Shown: positions 42,730 to 50,246 of the stretch, piece by piece
Position numbering within the stretch: position 1 is the stretch's first letter
How the letters are laid out: every line of letters starts with the position of its first letter
Made by a program: the position numbers and the translations under genes
Assembly: GCA_902493895.1 (NCBI GenBank)
Contig: CABUQW010000001.1
Span: 1-64,000 of the forward strand
Reading direction: 5' to 3'
DNA from: an uncultured Collinsella sp.
GTDB lineage: Bacteria > Actinomycetota > Coriobacteriia > Coriobacteriales > Coriobacteriaceae
DNA: 64,000 nt
Notes under the pieces: generated by a model
What the model was told of the DNA's origin: nothing
What the model saw: the letters and a program-made list of their open reading frames with translations, nothing else
The model's database searches: none

Positions 42730-43695
42730 ATGTGTACGAGCATTCGATTTACCGATAATTCTGGTCACATGTATCTAGGCCGCAACCTAGACTGGAGCTT
42801 TGACTACGGCCAACAGGTTCGCGTGATGCCGCGCGGGTTCCACGTCCCGTATTCGTTTATCGACGATGCGTCGGCGGCGCACGCGGTAATCGGCATGTGC
42901 ATCGATTACGAGAACTACCCTATGTTCTTCGACTGCGGCAACGATGCGGGCCTCGCCGTGGCGGGCCTCAATTTCCCGGGTTATGCCGAGTATGCCGAGG
43001 GCCCTGTCGACGGCAAGAACAATATCGCGGCCTATGAGTTTCCCCTGTGGGTGGCAGCGACGTTCTCGACGGTCGATGAGGTCGAGGCCGCGCTGCGCGA
43101 CACGGTGATTGTCGCCAAATCTGCCGGAGAGGGGCTGGGCGTGTCGCTGCTCCATTGGATTATCGGCGACAGCCAGCGCAGCATCGTGGTCGAGATGATG
43201 GCTGACGGCCTGCATGTATACGACAATCCGGTCGACACCCTTGCCAATCAGCCGACTTTCCCGTGGCACATGGAAAACCTGCGCACCTATATCACGGCCA
43301 CAAGCGATTTTCCGCAGACGGCGACATGGCGTGCCGCCGAGCTTAAGCCCTATGGAGCCGGTGCCGGCATGCGCGGCATTCCGGGCGATTGCTATTCGCC
43401 GAGCCGTTTTGTAAAGGCGGCGTACCTCAATGCCAATTACCCACAAAAGGAGAGCGAGACCGAAAACGTCGTTCGCATGTTTCGCTCGCTCGAGGGCGTG
43501 GTGATGATCGAGGGAGCGTCCAGGATGGGCGATGGCAAGTTCGAGAAGACTATCTACACCGGATGCTTTAGCGCGCGCACGGGCAATTATTACTACGCGA
43601 TGTATGGGGATCCGTCGATTCGCTACGTGAGCCTGATGGATGCCGAGGGCGCGAGCCCCGATAGGCTCGTGGTTCCCGAGCCGCGCCGTTCGTAG
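42730..43695 (+). CDS. Choloylglycine hydrolase family (bile salt hydrolase-like)
   Basis: 321 residues. Linear amide C-N hydrolase: Cys2 becomes the N-terminal nucleophile after Met removal (MCTSIRF). Active-site residues follow the BSH pattern: GRNLDWSFDYG (Arg18, Asp21), AGLNFPGYA (Asn81), NPVDTLANQPTF, and SPSRFVKAA (Arg). The GDCYSPSRF region and the length fit bile salt hydrolase better than penicillin V acylase, but the two overlap. It would deconjugate glycine- or taurine-bile acids in the gut. ATG follows GGAGGCGCT. An in-frame extension upstream would hide the nucleophile and is rejected. Confidence 0.9.
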   Translation: MCTSIRFTDNSGHMYLGRNLDWSFDYGQQVRVMPRGFHVPYSFIDDASAAHAVIGMCIDYENYPMFFDCGNDAGLAVAGLNFPGYAEYAEGPVDGKNNIAAYEFPLWVAATFSTVDEVEAALRDTVIVAKSAGEGLGVSLLHWIIGDSQRSIVVEMMADGLHVYDNPVDTLANQPTFPWHMENLRTYITATSDFPQTATWRAAELKPYGAGAGMRGIPGDCYSPSRFVKAAYLNANYPQKESETENVVRMFRSLEGVVMIEGASRMGDGKFEKTIYTGCFSARTGNYYYAMYGDPSIRYVSLMDAEGASPDRLVVPEPRRS

Positions 43696-43717
43696 CCGTT
43701 AGCTTTACTGCAATGCA

Positions 43718-43755
43718 AAGCGGCCCTGCGCCTCTCGTGAGGCGCAGGGCCGCTT
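43718..43755 (+). terminator. Hairpin after the bile salt hydrolase gene
   Basis: Perfect 17-base arms 43718-43734 and 43739-43755 (AAGCGGCCCTGCGCCTC type) with loop TCGT. No T-tail, and the GCGGCCCTG/CAGGGCCGC block recurs at 45754-45788. Confidence 0.7.
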
Positions 43756-44046
43756 GGTAGATCAGAAGTTGAAGGCAAACATGATGCCGATGACTTTGTC
43801 AAGATATATTAAACAAACGGTAGCTTCAATTCATCTTTGGAATAATAGCCGTTCAAAAGCGAATCGATTGGCTCATTTAGATTATATAAAATTTCTTTAG
43901 TTTTACTTCCGAGCGGCGCGCCGGGCATCTGGCATCAACGGATTCCCTGTTTTGGCGCTTCGAAGGCACGGACTCCGTTTCGTTAATTTCTGATTAGAAA
44001 TGCTGAAAATCCAGTCAGAAGCGGGCTGGGGAACGGGGCAATAAAA
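43756..44046. other. AT-rich intergenic region, no gene seen
   Basis: The stretch from the bile salt hydrolase hairpin to the lipoprotein gene, nearly 300 bases. It is clearly more AT-rich than its surroundings, especially 43800-43900 (ATATATTAAACAAAC, TTATATAAAATTTC), then returns to GC. It may hold the promoter of the lipoprotein gene; I could not fix one. Confidence 0.5.
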
Positions 44047-45597
44047 ATGGCTTTCGAAATGAGTCGGCGAAGCTTTTTAACGGCCGGTGGGGCCACAATG
44101 CTGGCGGGCACCGCCTCTATGCTTGTTGGCTGCGCGTCTGGAAGCGAAAGTGGCGCGGGAAGCGTGGCTGCCGGCAAGGATGATGCACTGAAGGTTGATA
44201 GCGACGGCAAATCGGGTGGCACGGATAGCGACGTTAGCGAATTCTACGAGCACGTTATCTCTGTTTCTGCACTTGCGAAAACATATGCAATCGGAGAGAA
44301 GATTGTCGGCGTGGCGATTGAATACGACGTGGATGTCGATGCGTCTTCGGTTGATCCCGGACATGGCGGCATCGGTCAACAGGCTCAGGAAAAGGGGCTG
44401 GGATCTTTCTCGGTTTTGGGACGCTCGATTGTCACTGCCTATGTAAACGACAAAGCCGAGCTGAGTGATGAAGGGGGCAAAAGCAAGGGAACGTACGTCA
44501 TCGTCGAGCTCGATCCAGCAGATGCGGGCGCACAGACGTTGATGTTTCAGATGACGCGTGGGTGCGTAGGCTCAAACGGTCCCGTATCCCTTGATAGCGG
44601 TTGCGTCAAAATCGCCCAAATAAAGGATCTTAAGGATTCTGCAGGTAAAAAGCTTACAGGCGACGAGACATCCTCCCGATATCTCGTGGCTTCGACTGTT
44701 CTCAACTCCGAGGCAGACAAGTTTGTTGCAGGGACCTACGATGACCCCAAAACTGGATTCCATGCTTCGTTTGCCTTGGCACAGCCTGACGACTACGACA
44801 AGGCAAAGAAATACCCCATCACGCTCTTCCTGCCGGATGCGGGGGTAACCACCTGCGATGTGAGGGTGAATCTTCGTCAAGGTCTGGGAGCCCTTGCCTG
44901 GGCTGATGGGTCACAATTTGTGCTGACGATCGCTGGAACTTGTTGCGATATCGAGACTTGCCTGCATGTAATCGAGGACCTGATCGACCAGGGTTACTCA
45001 ATCGATCCGGATCGCATTTACGGGACGGGCGAATCTGCCGGGTGCATGGCCCTCATCGAATATGCCTCCAAGCATCCCGATGACAATTCCTTTGCAGCGC
45101 TTATGCTCGTTGCCGGGCAAGGCAACATGACTCCGATTGCCAAGACGCCCATGGTGATATTCGTTTCTGAAGACGATTCCAATTCCTATGGCGGCATGAC
45201 GGATCCCGAGGAGGGTGTCGCGAGTATCGGAATTCCTTATGTTGAGAAGCAGCTGAATTGCGCCTATAACTATGACGGCGAAGGACATACGAGTGGCCTG
45301 TGGGTTGATTACGACGCAACGGGAGAGAAAAACCCTTCGGGTAACCAGGAAGGAGCCAAGGCGGCTAGCAGCCAGAAGACGCTCGATGAGCTTATGGTCG
45401 AGCTCTCGGATGTCTGCTCCTCGGCCTGTAAACAAGCGGTGACCGATGGGGCGCATGTCGTTTTCCTTCATGTAGAGAAGGGAACTCTCGATAGCACCGA
45501 CAAGACGGTCCAGGGTGGAAACACTCATAACTTTACCTGGCAATACGCTTATGCGATTCCCGAACTCATCGAGTGGGTGAGAGACCAGTCTCTATAG
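44047..45597 (+). CDS. Tat-exported lipoprotein with alpha/beta-hydrolase esterase domain
   Basis: 516 residues. The N-terminus has a twin-arginine motif (SRRSFLTAGG) and a lipobox-like LVGC (Cys ~residue 29), so the protein is probably exported folded and lipid-anchored. The catalytic domain (~250-510) has GTGESAGCMAL (GxSxG) and a late GNTHNFTW with the likely His, resembling PHB-depolymerase-like esterases. Residues 30-240 form an extra domain with no recognisable match. Start may be 44047 or 44059. Codon choice is more AT-rich than neighbours, and the upstream region is AT-rich, hinting at later acquisition. Confidence 0.82.
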   Translation: MAFEMSRRSFLTAGGATMLAGTASMLVGCASGSESGAGSVAAGKDDALKVDSDGKSGGTDSDVSEFYEHVISVSALAKTYAIGEKIVGVAIEYDVDVDASSVDPGHGGIGQQAQEKGLGSFSVLGRSIVTAYVNDKAELSDEGGKSKGTYVIVELDPADAGAQTLMFQMTRGCVGSNGPVSLDSGCVKIAQIKDLKDSAGKKLTGDETSSRYLVASTVLNSEADKFVAGTYDDPKTGFHASFALAQPDDYDKAKKYPITLFLPDAGVTTCDVRVNLRQGLGALAWADGSQFVLTIAGTCCDIETCLHVIEDLIDQGYSIDPDRIYGTGESAGCMALIEYASKHPDDNSFAALMLVAGQGNMTPIAKTPMVIFVSEDDSNSYGGMTDPEEGVASIGIPYVEKQLNCAYNYDGEGHTSGLWVDYDATGEKNPSGNQEGAKAASSQKTLDELMVELSDVCSSACKQAVTDGAHVVFLHVEKGTLDSTDKTVQGGNTHNFTWQYAYAIPELIEWVRDQSL

Positions 45598-45691
45598 CCT
45601 GCTTCTTTTTCGATGGCATTTCAATGTGGGCTAGGGTTATATGACCGATTGGGGCCAGGCGGTTGTCTAGCCCCGGAAATGCCGAATAGCA

Positions 45692-45750
45692 GTCTACGAT
45701 TACGTCCAGGTAAAGCCTCAAAGGTGTTTTACCTGGCCAAAAACGTAGAC
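45692..45750. repeat. Nested inverted repeat (REP-like)
   Basis: Outer arms GTCTACG (45692-45698)/CGTAGAC (45744-45750) and inner arms CCAGGTAAA (45706-45714)/TTTACCTGG (45728-45736), with a symmetrical 7-base internal loop. It lies between the lipoprotein and kup genes. Confidence 0.65.
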
Positions 45751-45788
45751 AAAAGCGGCCCTGGCAGATCGTGAGACGCAGGGCCGCT
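45751..45788 (-). terminator. Terminator of the kup gene
   Basis: Arms AGCGGCCCTG (45754-45763) and CAGGGCCGCT (45779-45788), followed on the minus strand by TTTTGTC. Confidence 0.8.
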
Positions 45789-45808
45789 GTCGTTGATTTA
45801 TGGCGCCG

Positions 45809-48040
45809 CTAGAAGTTGGCGTCGTTGAGTTGTTCGTTCTCGAGGCCGTCGAGCTGTTGCTGTTCGGGCGTATCGGCGACGCTCTCGAGCAACTCGGTGG
45901 GATCGACGTTCATGTCCTTACCGGCTTCGTTGCCGTTGACCAAGTCGTCCGAGAAGATGTCGACTTCCATTTCCTCGGCCTCTTCGATCTGAACCTCGAG
46001 CGGCACCTGGGTGCGCACGAGCTTAACGGCCGGGCGCATGCGGGCAAAGAGCGGTACGTACTCAATGATGATGGCCGAGTTCTCGAGACCGTACCAGCGT
46101 GCCGGGCTTCCGCAGGCGCGGCGGACGGCGTACTTGATGGCCATCACGCGGTGGTCATTGCGGTTGATGTCCGTTTCGGGGGCAAGCATCTTGCGCAGCA
46201 TGCAAAAGCGGAAGTCACCTACGTTGCCGCGCGTCTCGTAGATGGAGTAGGTGTGATGTTGCGGCGGCAGCTCGCCCGATGCCATCAAGTCGCCGACGAT
46301 CTGACGCAGATAGGCGTTGACGCGCTGGTTGACCTTAAAGCCCAGGTCCAGGCGCACGCGGAACAAAAAGTCCGTGCCAAAGGTCTCGACGGAATACTCG
46401 TGCGTATAGGGTTCGTCGGTAACGTGCACGTTGATGAACCAATATGCCTTGGCGCGCTTGGGGTGCTTGTCCAGGATGGAATAGAGCACGTCGCGGTCGA
46501 GTGTGAGCGGATCGGGGCTGTTGGTGAGGAACACCAGATTGTCGGCGAGCACGGGGTAGGTCTCGTCGTTGCGCAGGCGGTTGAGCTGATCGATGTACTT
46601 GGAGACGGGCAGCAGGATCGTCTGCGTGCGCTCGATGGCGGTGCCGCGGCGCCACACATACATAAGGCCAAACAGCAGTGCGGCCAAGAAGATCATCACA
46701 TAGCCGCCGTCAAAGAACATGGTGAGGCACGAGGCGAAGAAGCACAGCTCAATGGCACCAAAGAGCAGGGCGAAGACGCAGGCACCCAGCCTGTGCTTGA
46801 GGATGCCGGCGATGTAGCTCGTCAAAAGCGTCGTGGTCATGAGCATGGTCACGGTAATGGCGAGGCCGTAGGCGCTCTCCATGCGCTCGGAGTTTTGGAA
46901 CAGCAGCACGATGAAGATGCAGCCGACCCACATGATGTTGTTGACGAGCGGAATATAGAGCTGCCCCTTGGTGTCGCTGGGGTAGTGGATGCGCAGATGC
47001 GGCATAAGGTTGAGACGCGTTGCCTCGGATACCAGCGAGAACGAGCCGGTGATGAGCGCCTGCGAGGCAATGATGGCCGCCACGGCCGAAAGCACGATGG
47101 CAAAGGGGCGCAGGGGCTCGGGAAGCATCATATAGAACGGGTTGACGATATCCATCGCGAGCATCTGGGGATTGGAATTGTTGGCGAGCAGCCAAGCGCC
47201 CTGACCCAGATAGTTAAGGATGAGGGCCGCCTTTACGAACGGCCAGGATGCGTAAATGTTAGCCTTGCCCACGTGACCCATGTCCGAATAGAGCGCCTCG
47301 GCGCCGGTCGTCGACAGGAAGACGAAGCCGAGCACCATAATACCCGAGTGGTTGATGGGCGAGAACAGGAACATGATGCCACGGATGGGGTTGAGCGCGC
47401 GCAGGATGGACAAGTTGCCGAGCATGTTGAACAGGCCGGCGCCAGCCAAGAACAGGAACCACAGCGTCATAAGCGGGCCGAACAGCTTGCCGATTGACGA
47501 GGTGCCGGCGCGCTGCATGGCAAACAGGCCGCAGATAATGATGATGGTGATGATGATTACGTTGGTCTGGTCGTCACCCAAAAGCGCATGGCCCCACTCG
47601 ATAGTGCGCAAGCCCTCGATGGCCGTGGTAACCGTGACGGCGGGGGTGAGGATGCCGTCAGCGAGCAGCGCCGCGCCGCCGATCATGGCGGGGAGAATCA
47701 GCCATGGCGCCACCTTGCGCACGAGACTGAACAGGGCGAAGATGCCGCCTTCGTTGTGGTTGTCGGCCTTCATGGCGATTACCACGTACTTGACCGTGGT
47801 CACGAGCGTCATGGTCCAGATGACGAGCGAAAGCGCGCCCAGGATCATGTCCTCGCTGACGGTACCGATGCCGCCGTTGTTGGCGACGATTGATTTCATG
47901 GTGTACATGGGGCTCGTGCCGATGTCGCCATAGACGACGCCGAGCGTTACGAGCAGCATGCCAGCGGAGAGGGGGATGGCTCCGTGCCCGCCTTGCCCGC
48001 GCTGGTCTTGGAGGTTTGCCTCCAGTTTGTTGTGTGCCAC
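45809..48040 (-). CDS. kup: KUP/HAK/KT family potassium transporter
   Basis: About 743 residues from GTG 48040 (AAGGGAG at five bases), or 749 from ATG 48058. Kup is a K+/H+ symporter. The filter-region opening LGVVYGDIGTSPMYTMKS and VWTMTLVTTVKY are classical, with 12 membrane segments over the first ~460 residues, and a C-terminal cytoplasmic domain of ~280 with an acidic tail (EVDIFSDDLVN...). No c-di-AMP riboswitch was recognised in the leader (48041-48196). An upstream palindrome lies at 48140. Confidence 0.93.
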   Translation of the reverse strand: MAHNKLEANLQDQRGQGGHGAIPLSAGMLLVTLGVVYGDIGTSPMYTMKSIVANNGGIGTVSEDMILGALSLVIWTMTLVTTVKYVVIAMKADNHNEGGIFALFSLVRKVAPWLILPAMIGGAALLADGILTPAVTVTTAIEGLRTIEWGHALLGDDQTNVIIITIIIICGLFAMQRAGTSSIGKLFGPLMTLWFLFLAGAGLFNMLGNLSILRALNPIRGIMFLFSPINHSGIMVLGFVFLSTTGAEALYSDMGHVGKANIYASWPFVKAALILNYLGQGAWLLANNSNPQMLAMDIVNPFYMMLPEPLRPFAIVLSAVAAIIASQALITGSFSLVSEATRLNLMPHLRIHYPSDTKGQLYIPLVNNIMWVGCIFIVLLFQNSERMESAYGLAITVTMLMTTTLLTSYIAGILKHRLGACVFALLFGAIELCFFASCLTMFFDGGYVMIFLAALLFGLMYVWRRGTAIERTQTILLPVSKYIDQLNRLRNDETYPVLADNLVFLTNSPDPLTLDRDVLYSILDKHPKRAKAYWFINVHVTDEPYTHEYSVETFGTDFLFRVRLDLGFKVNQRVNAYLRQIVGDLMASGELPPQHHTYSIYETRGNVGDFRFCMLRKMLAPETDINRNDHRVMAIKYAVRRACGSPARWYGLENSAIIIEYVPLFARMRPAVKLVRTQVPLEVQIEEAEEMEVDIFSDDLVNGNEAGKDMNVDPTELLESVADTPEQQQLDGLENEQLNDANF

Positions 48041-48139
48041 GAGGACTCCCTTAGACATCCGGTTATCTGTCTAGGACAAAAAACTTTATGCCGTCTTTAT
48101 ACATACAAGAGCAGTTTGGCACATCGGGTTATTTTAGAC

Positions 48140-48163
48140 AATAATCCTCAGCTGGGGATTATT
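48140..48163. promoter_or_regulatory. AT-rich palindrome between EamA and kup
   Basis: AATAATCC (48140-48147) and GGATTATT (48156-48163) pair exactly around eight bases. It may terminate the EamA gene or act as an operator for kup; either is inference. Confidence 0.45.
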
Positions 48164-48196
48164 TATCTATGCAGGTAGCATTTCAAAGCAGGGCTT

Positions 48197-49108
48197 TTAA
48201 GCACGTGCTGTCTGGGCGATGCCAGCCTTGGCGTTTGCGCGTTTGCCGGCGAGTTCGCAAAAAATCGCGCCGCCGATGATAAGCGCGGCGCCCATCAGGC
48301 GGACCGGTGTTATGGCTTCACCCAAAAGGGCGGCCGAGAACACGACCGCCGAAAGCGGCTCGAGGTAGCCGACGACAGCGACGGTCTGGACGGGCAGCTT
48401 GGCGACGGCGCTAAAGTAGAGCAGGCAACCGATGCCGGTGTTGACGACGCCGAGCATAGCGACGGCGCGCCAATCAATACTGGCGGCGATACCGGCGGAC
48501 AGGAATGAGGGAGCGCCCTGCGTGATGAGCGTGAGGACCAGTGCGGTCACAAAGGCGGCGCACACCTGGAGCGTGGAGTTCTCGAGGCCCTCGATGTGCG
48601 GCGCACCCTTGCTAGCGATGACCATCAATGCATAGCAGAAGGCCGAGGCGATTCCACAGACGATGCCCGCAATGGGCATATTGCCGCCTAGACCTTGCGC
48701 TGCAATGAGAAAAGCACCGCAGGCGACGGCGACAAAGCCGGCGATTTTGCCGCCGGTCAGCTTTTCGCCAAAGATGAGCGGGGAGAGCGCCATGACAATG
48801 ATGGGGCCGCAGTAGTACAGCAGCGAGGATACGCCGACGCCGATCGTCTGGTAGGCGCGGAACAGAAAAATCCAGCTGGCGCCCAGCGCAGCTCCCGAGA
48901 GGAGGAGGGCCGCGGCTTCGCGGGGACGAGATGGCGCCTGCAACTTATGGTGTTGGGTAGTGGCGAGGATGGTTAAAAGCGAGAGGGCTCCCAGAAAAGT
49001 GCGCAGCAGCACGATATCGGAGCTCGGCAGTGCGATAGCTGCGGCGATGATGCCGTTAGAGCCAAACAACAGTAATGCTGCTAAGTATGTAAACAGTCCG
49101 TTGTTCAT
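48197..49108 (-). CDS. EamA/DMT family transporter
   Basis: 303 residues with ten hydrophobic helices in two repeats. Family blocks are YYCGPIIVMALSPLIFGEKL in repeat 1 and GYLEPLSAVVFSAALLGE in repeat 2 (the LEP signature). The divergent LysR gene begins 119 bases upstream with overlapping palindromes in between, so the exporter is probably under its control. Substrate unknown; this is the third EamA gene in the window. Confidence 0.87.
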   Translation of the reverse strand: MNNGLFTYLAALLLFGSNGIIAAAIALPSSDIVLLRTFLGALSLLTILATTQHHKLQAPSRPREAAALLLSGAALGASWIFLFRAYQTIGVGVSSLLYYCGPIIVMALSPLIFGEKLTGGKIAGFVAVACGAFLIAAQGLGGNMPIAGIVCGIASAFCYALMVIASKGAPHIEGLENSTLQVCAAFVTALVLTLITQGAPSFLSAGIAASIDWRAVAMLGVVNTGIGCLLYFSAVAKLPVQTVAVVGYLEPLSAVVFSAALLGEAITPVRLMGAALIIGGAIFCELAGKRANAKAGIAQTARA

Positions 49109-49131
49109 GCGCTGACATCCCCTCTATATCC

Positions 49132-49154
49132 GAACATGTTCACTATGGGTGAAC
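49132..49154. promoter_or_regulatory. Overlapping palindromes between divergent EamA and LysR genes
   Basis: GAACATGTTC (49132-49141, a perfect 10-base palindrome) overlaps GTTCAC (49138-49143)/GTGAAC (49149-49154) with five central bases. The shared half-site suggests two alternative regulator registers in the divergent promoter. Confidence 0.7.
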
Positions 49155-49226
49155 TGGCTTTAGAAGAAAAGCGAATATAATGCATGGAAAACATGACAAA
49201 AACTCATGCAAGGGTGGGGACGTGCC

Positions 49227-50084
49227 GTGGAGACCAATATCCAAAAGATGCAGGTGCTGCTGGAGACGGTGCGCGCCGGAAGCTTTACGCGTGCTGCCGA
49301 GCGCCTGAGCTATTCGCAGTCGGGCGTGAGCCGTATGGTGGCCGATCTTGAGGCCGACTGGGGTTTTAAGGTGCTCGACCGCAGTCGCGAGGGCGTGGCT
49401 CTTTCTGCCGACGGGCGGCAGGTCATGCCGGCTGTCGAGGCGCTCTGCGAGGAATTCACTCGCTTGCAGCGACGGGTGGATGAGATGCGTGGACTCATGC
49501 GCGGCAAAATCTGCATCGGTACGTTTTCGAGTGTGGCGACCCACGTGCTGCCGCCGGTGATTGCGCGCTTTCGCGCCGATCATCCGGACGTCGATTATGA
49601 GTTGCTGATGGGCGATTACTCAGAGATTGAACAATGGGTGGCGGAAGGTCGCTGCGACCTGGGCTTTATTCCGCGCGAGCCACGCGGCGCCGGCATGGCG
49701 TCGCGACCGTTGGTGCAAGACGAGCTGATGGCCGTGGTGCCAGCGGACTCCTCGCTTGCCACCGCGGAGGTCGTTTCCCTTGCCGATTTGGCCAACGAGC
49801 AGTTTATCCTGCTGGAACGCGGTAGCGACGACGAGATTACGCCGCTGTTTCGCCGCGCGGGCCTGGCGGTGCGCTCTAAGCTGTCGACCTGGGATGACTA
49901 TGCGATTATGGCTATGGTCGAGGACGGCCTGGGCGTTAGCATTCTTCCCGCGCTCATCTTGCGTCGCTGTCAGTTCGATGTTGCCGTGCGTCCGCTCGAG
50001 GGACATCCTCATCGGCAGATCAATGCGATATATCGAACGGCCGATGTTTCGCTTGCCGCCGCCCGTTTCCTCGAATACCTCTAA
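49227..50084 (+). CDS. LysR family transcriptional regulator
   Basis: 285 residues from GTG 49227, which follows GGGG at seven bases; ATG 49206 is an alternative. The winged helix has GSFTRAAERLSYSQSGVSRMVADLE, and the rest is the co-inducer domain. It is divergent from an EamA exporter and separated from it by a shared palindrome region, so it likely controls that gene and itself. Ligand not inferable. Confidence 0.9.
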   Translation: METNIQKMQVLLETVRAGSFTRAAERLSYSQSGVSRMVADLEADWGFKVLDRSREGVALSADGRQVMPAVEALCEEFTRLQRRVDEMRGLMRGKICIGTFSSVATHVLPPVIARFRADHPDVDYELLMGDYSEIEQWVAEGRCDLGFIPREPRGAGMASRPLVQDELMAVVPADSSLATAEVVSLADLANEQFILLERGSDDEITPLFRRAGLAVRSKLSTWDDYAIMAMVEDGLGVSILPALILRRCQFDVAVRPLEGHPHRQINAIYRTADVSLAAARFLEYL

Positions 50085-50143
50085 ACGTGTGCGCGTCATT
50101 GCCCACTTTGGGCAAATCTCAGAGTCTGGTGCATTTTCTTATG

Positions 50144-50228
50144 AAATTGAACTTTCGAATGAGGTGCCGCGTTATACTGCTGCCTAAATTGAACCTTGGT
50201 TCAATTCGTATTCTATAAATTGAACTTT
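50144..50228 (+). promoter_or_regulatory. AAATTGAAC operator array and promoter of the XRE-aminotransferase gene
   Basis: AAATTGAACTTT occurs twice (50144-50155, 50217-50228). Between them AATTGAACC (50187-50195) and GGTTCAATT (50198-50206) form a perfect palindrome. A -10-like TATACT is at 50173-50178. The last unit is just before the RBS. This fits autoregulation by the gene's own HTH. Confidence 0.7.
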
Positions 50229-50246
50229 GCCAGCAAGGAGGTTCTA

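Noticed and set aside
43780..43850. Promoter of the lipoprotein gene
   Set aside because: Several AT-rich -10-like hexamers exist but no pair with proper -35 spacing could be chosen.
45800..47497. 565-residue plus-strand ORF opposite kup
   Set aside because: Antisense shadow; kup membrane motifs on the other strand are unambiguous.
48041..48196. c-di-AMP (ydaO) riboswitch before kup
   Set aside because: The leader is short and lacks the conserved ydaO pseudosymmetric motifs; only one small palindrome is seen.
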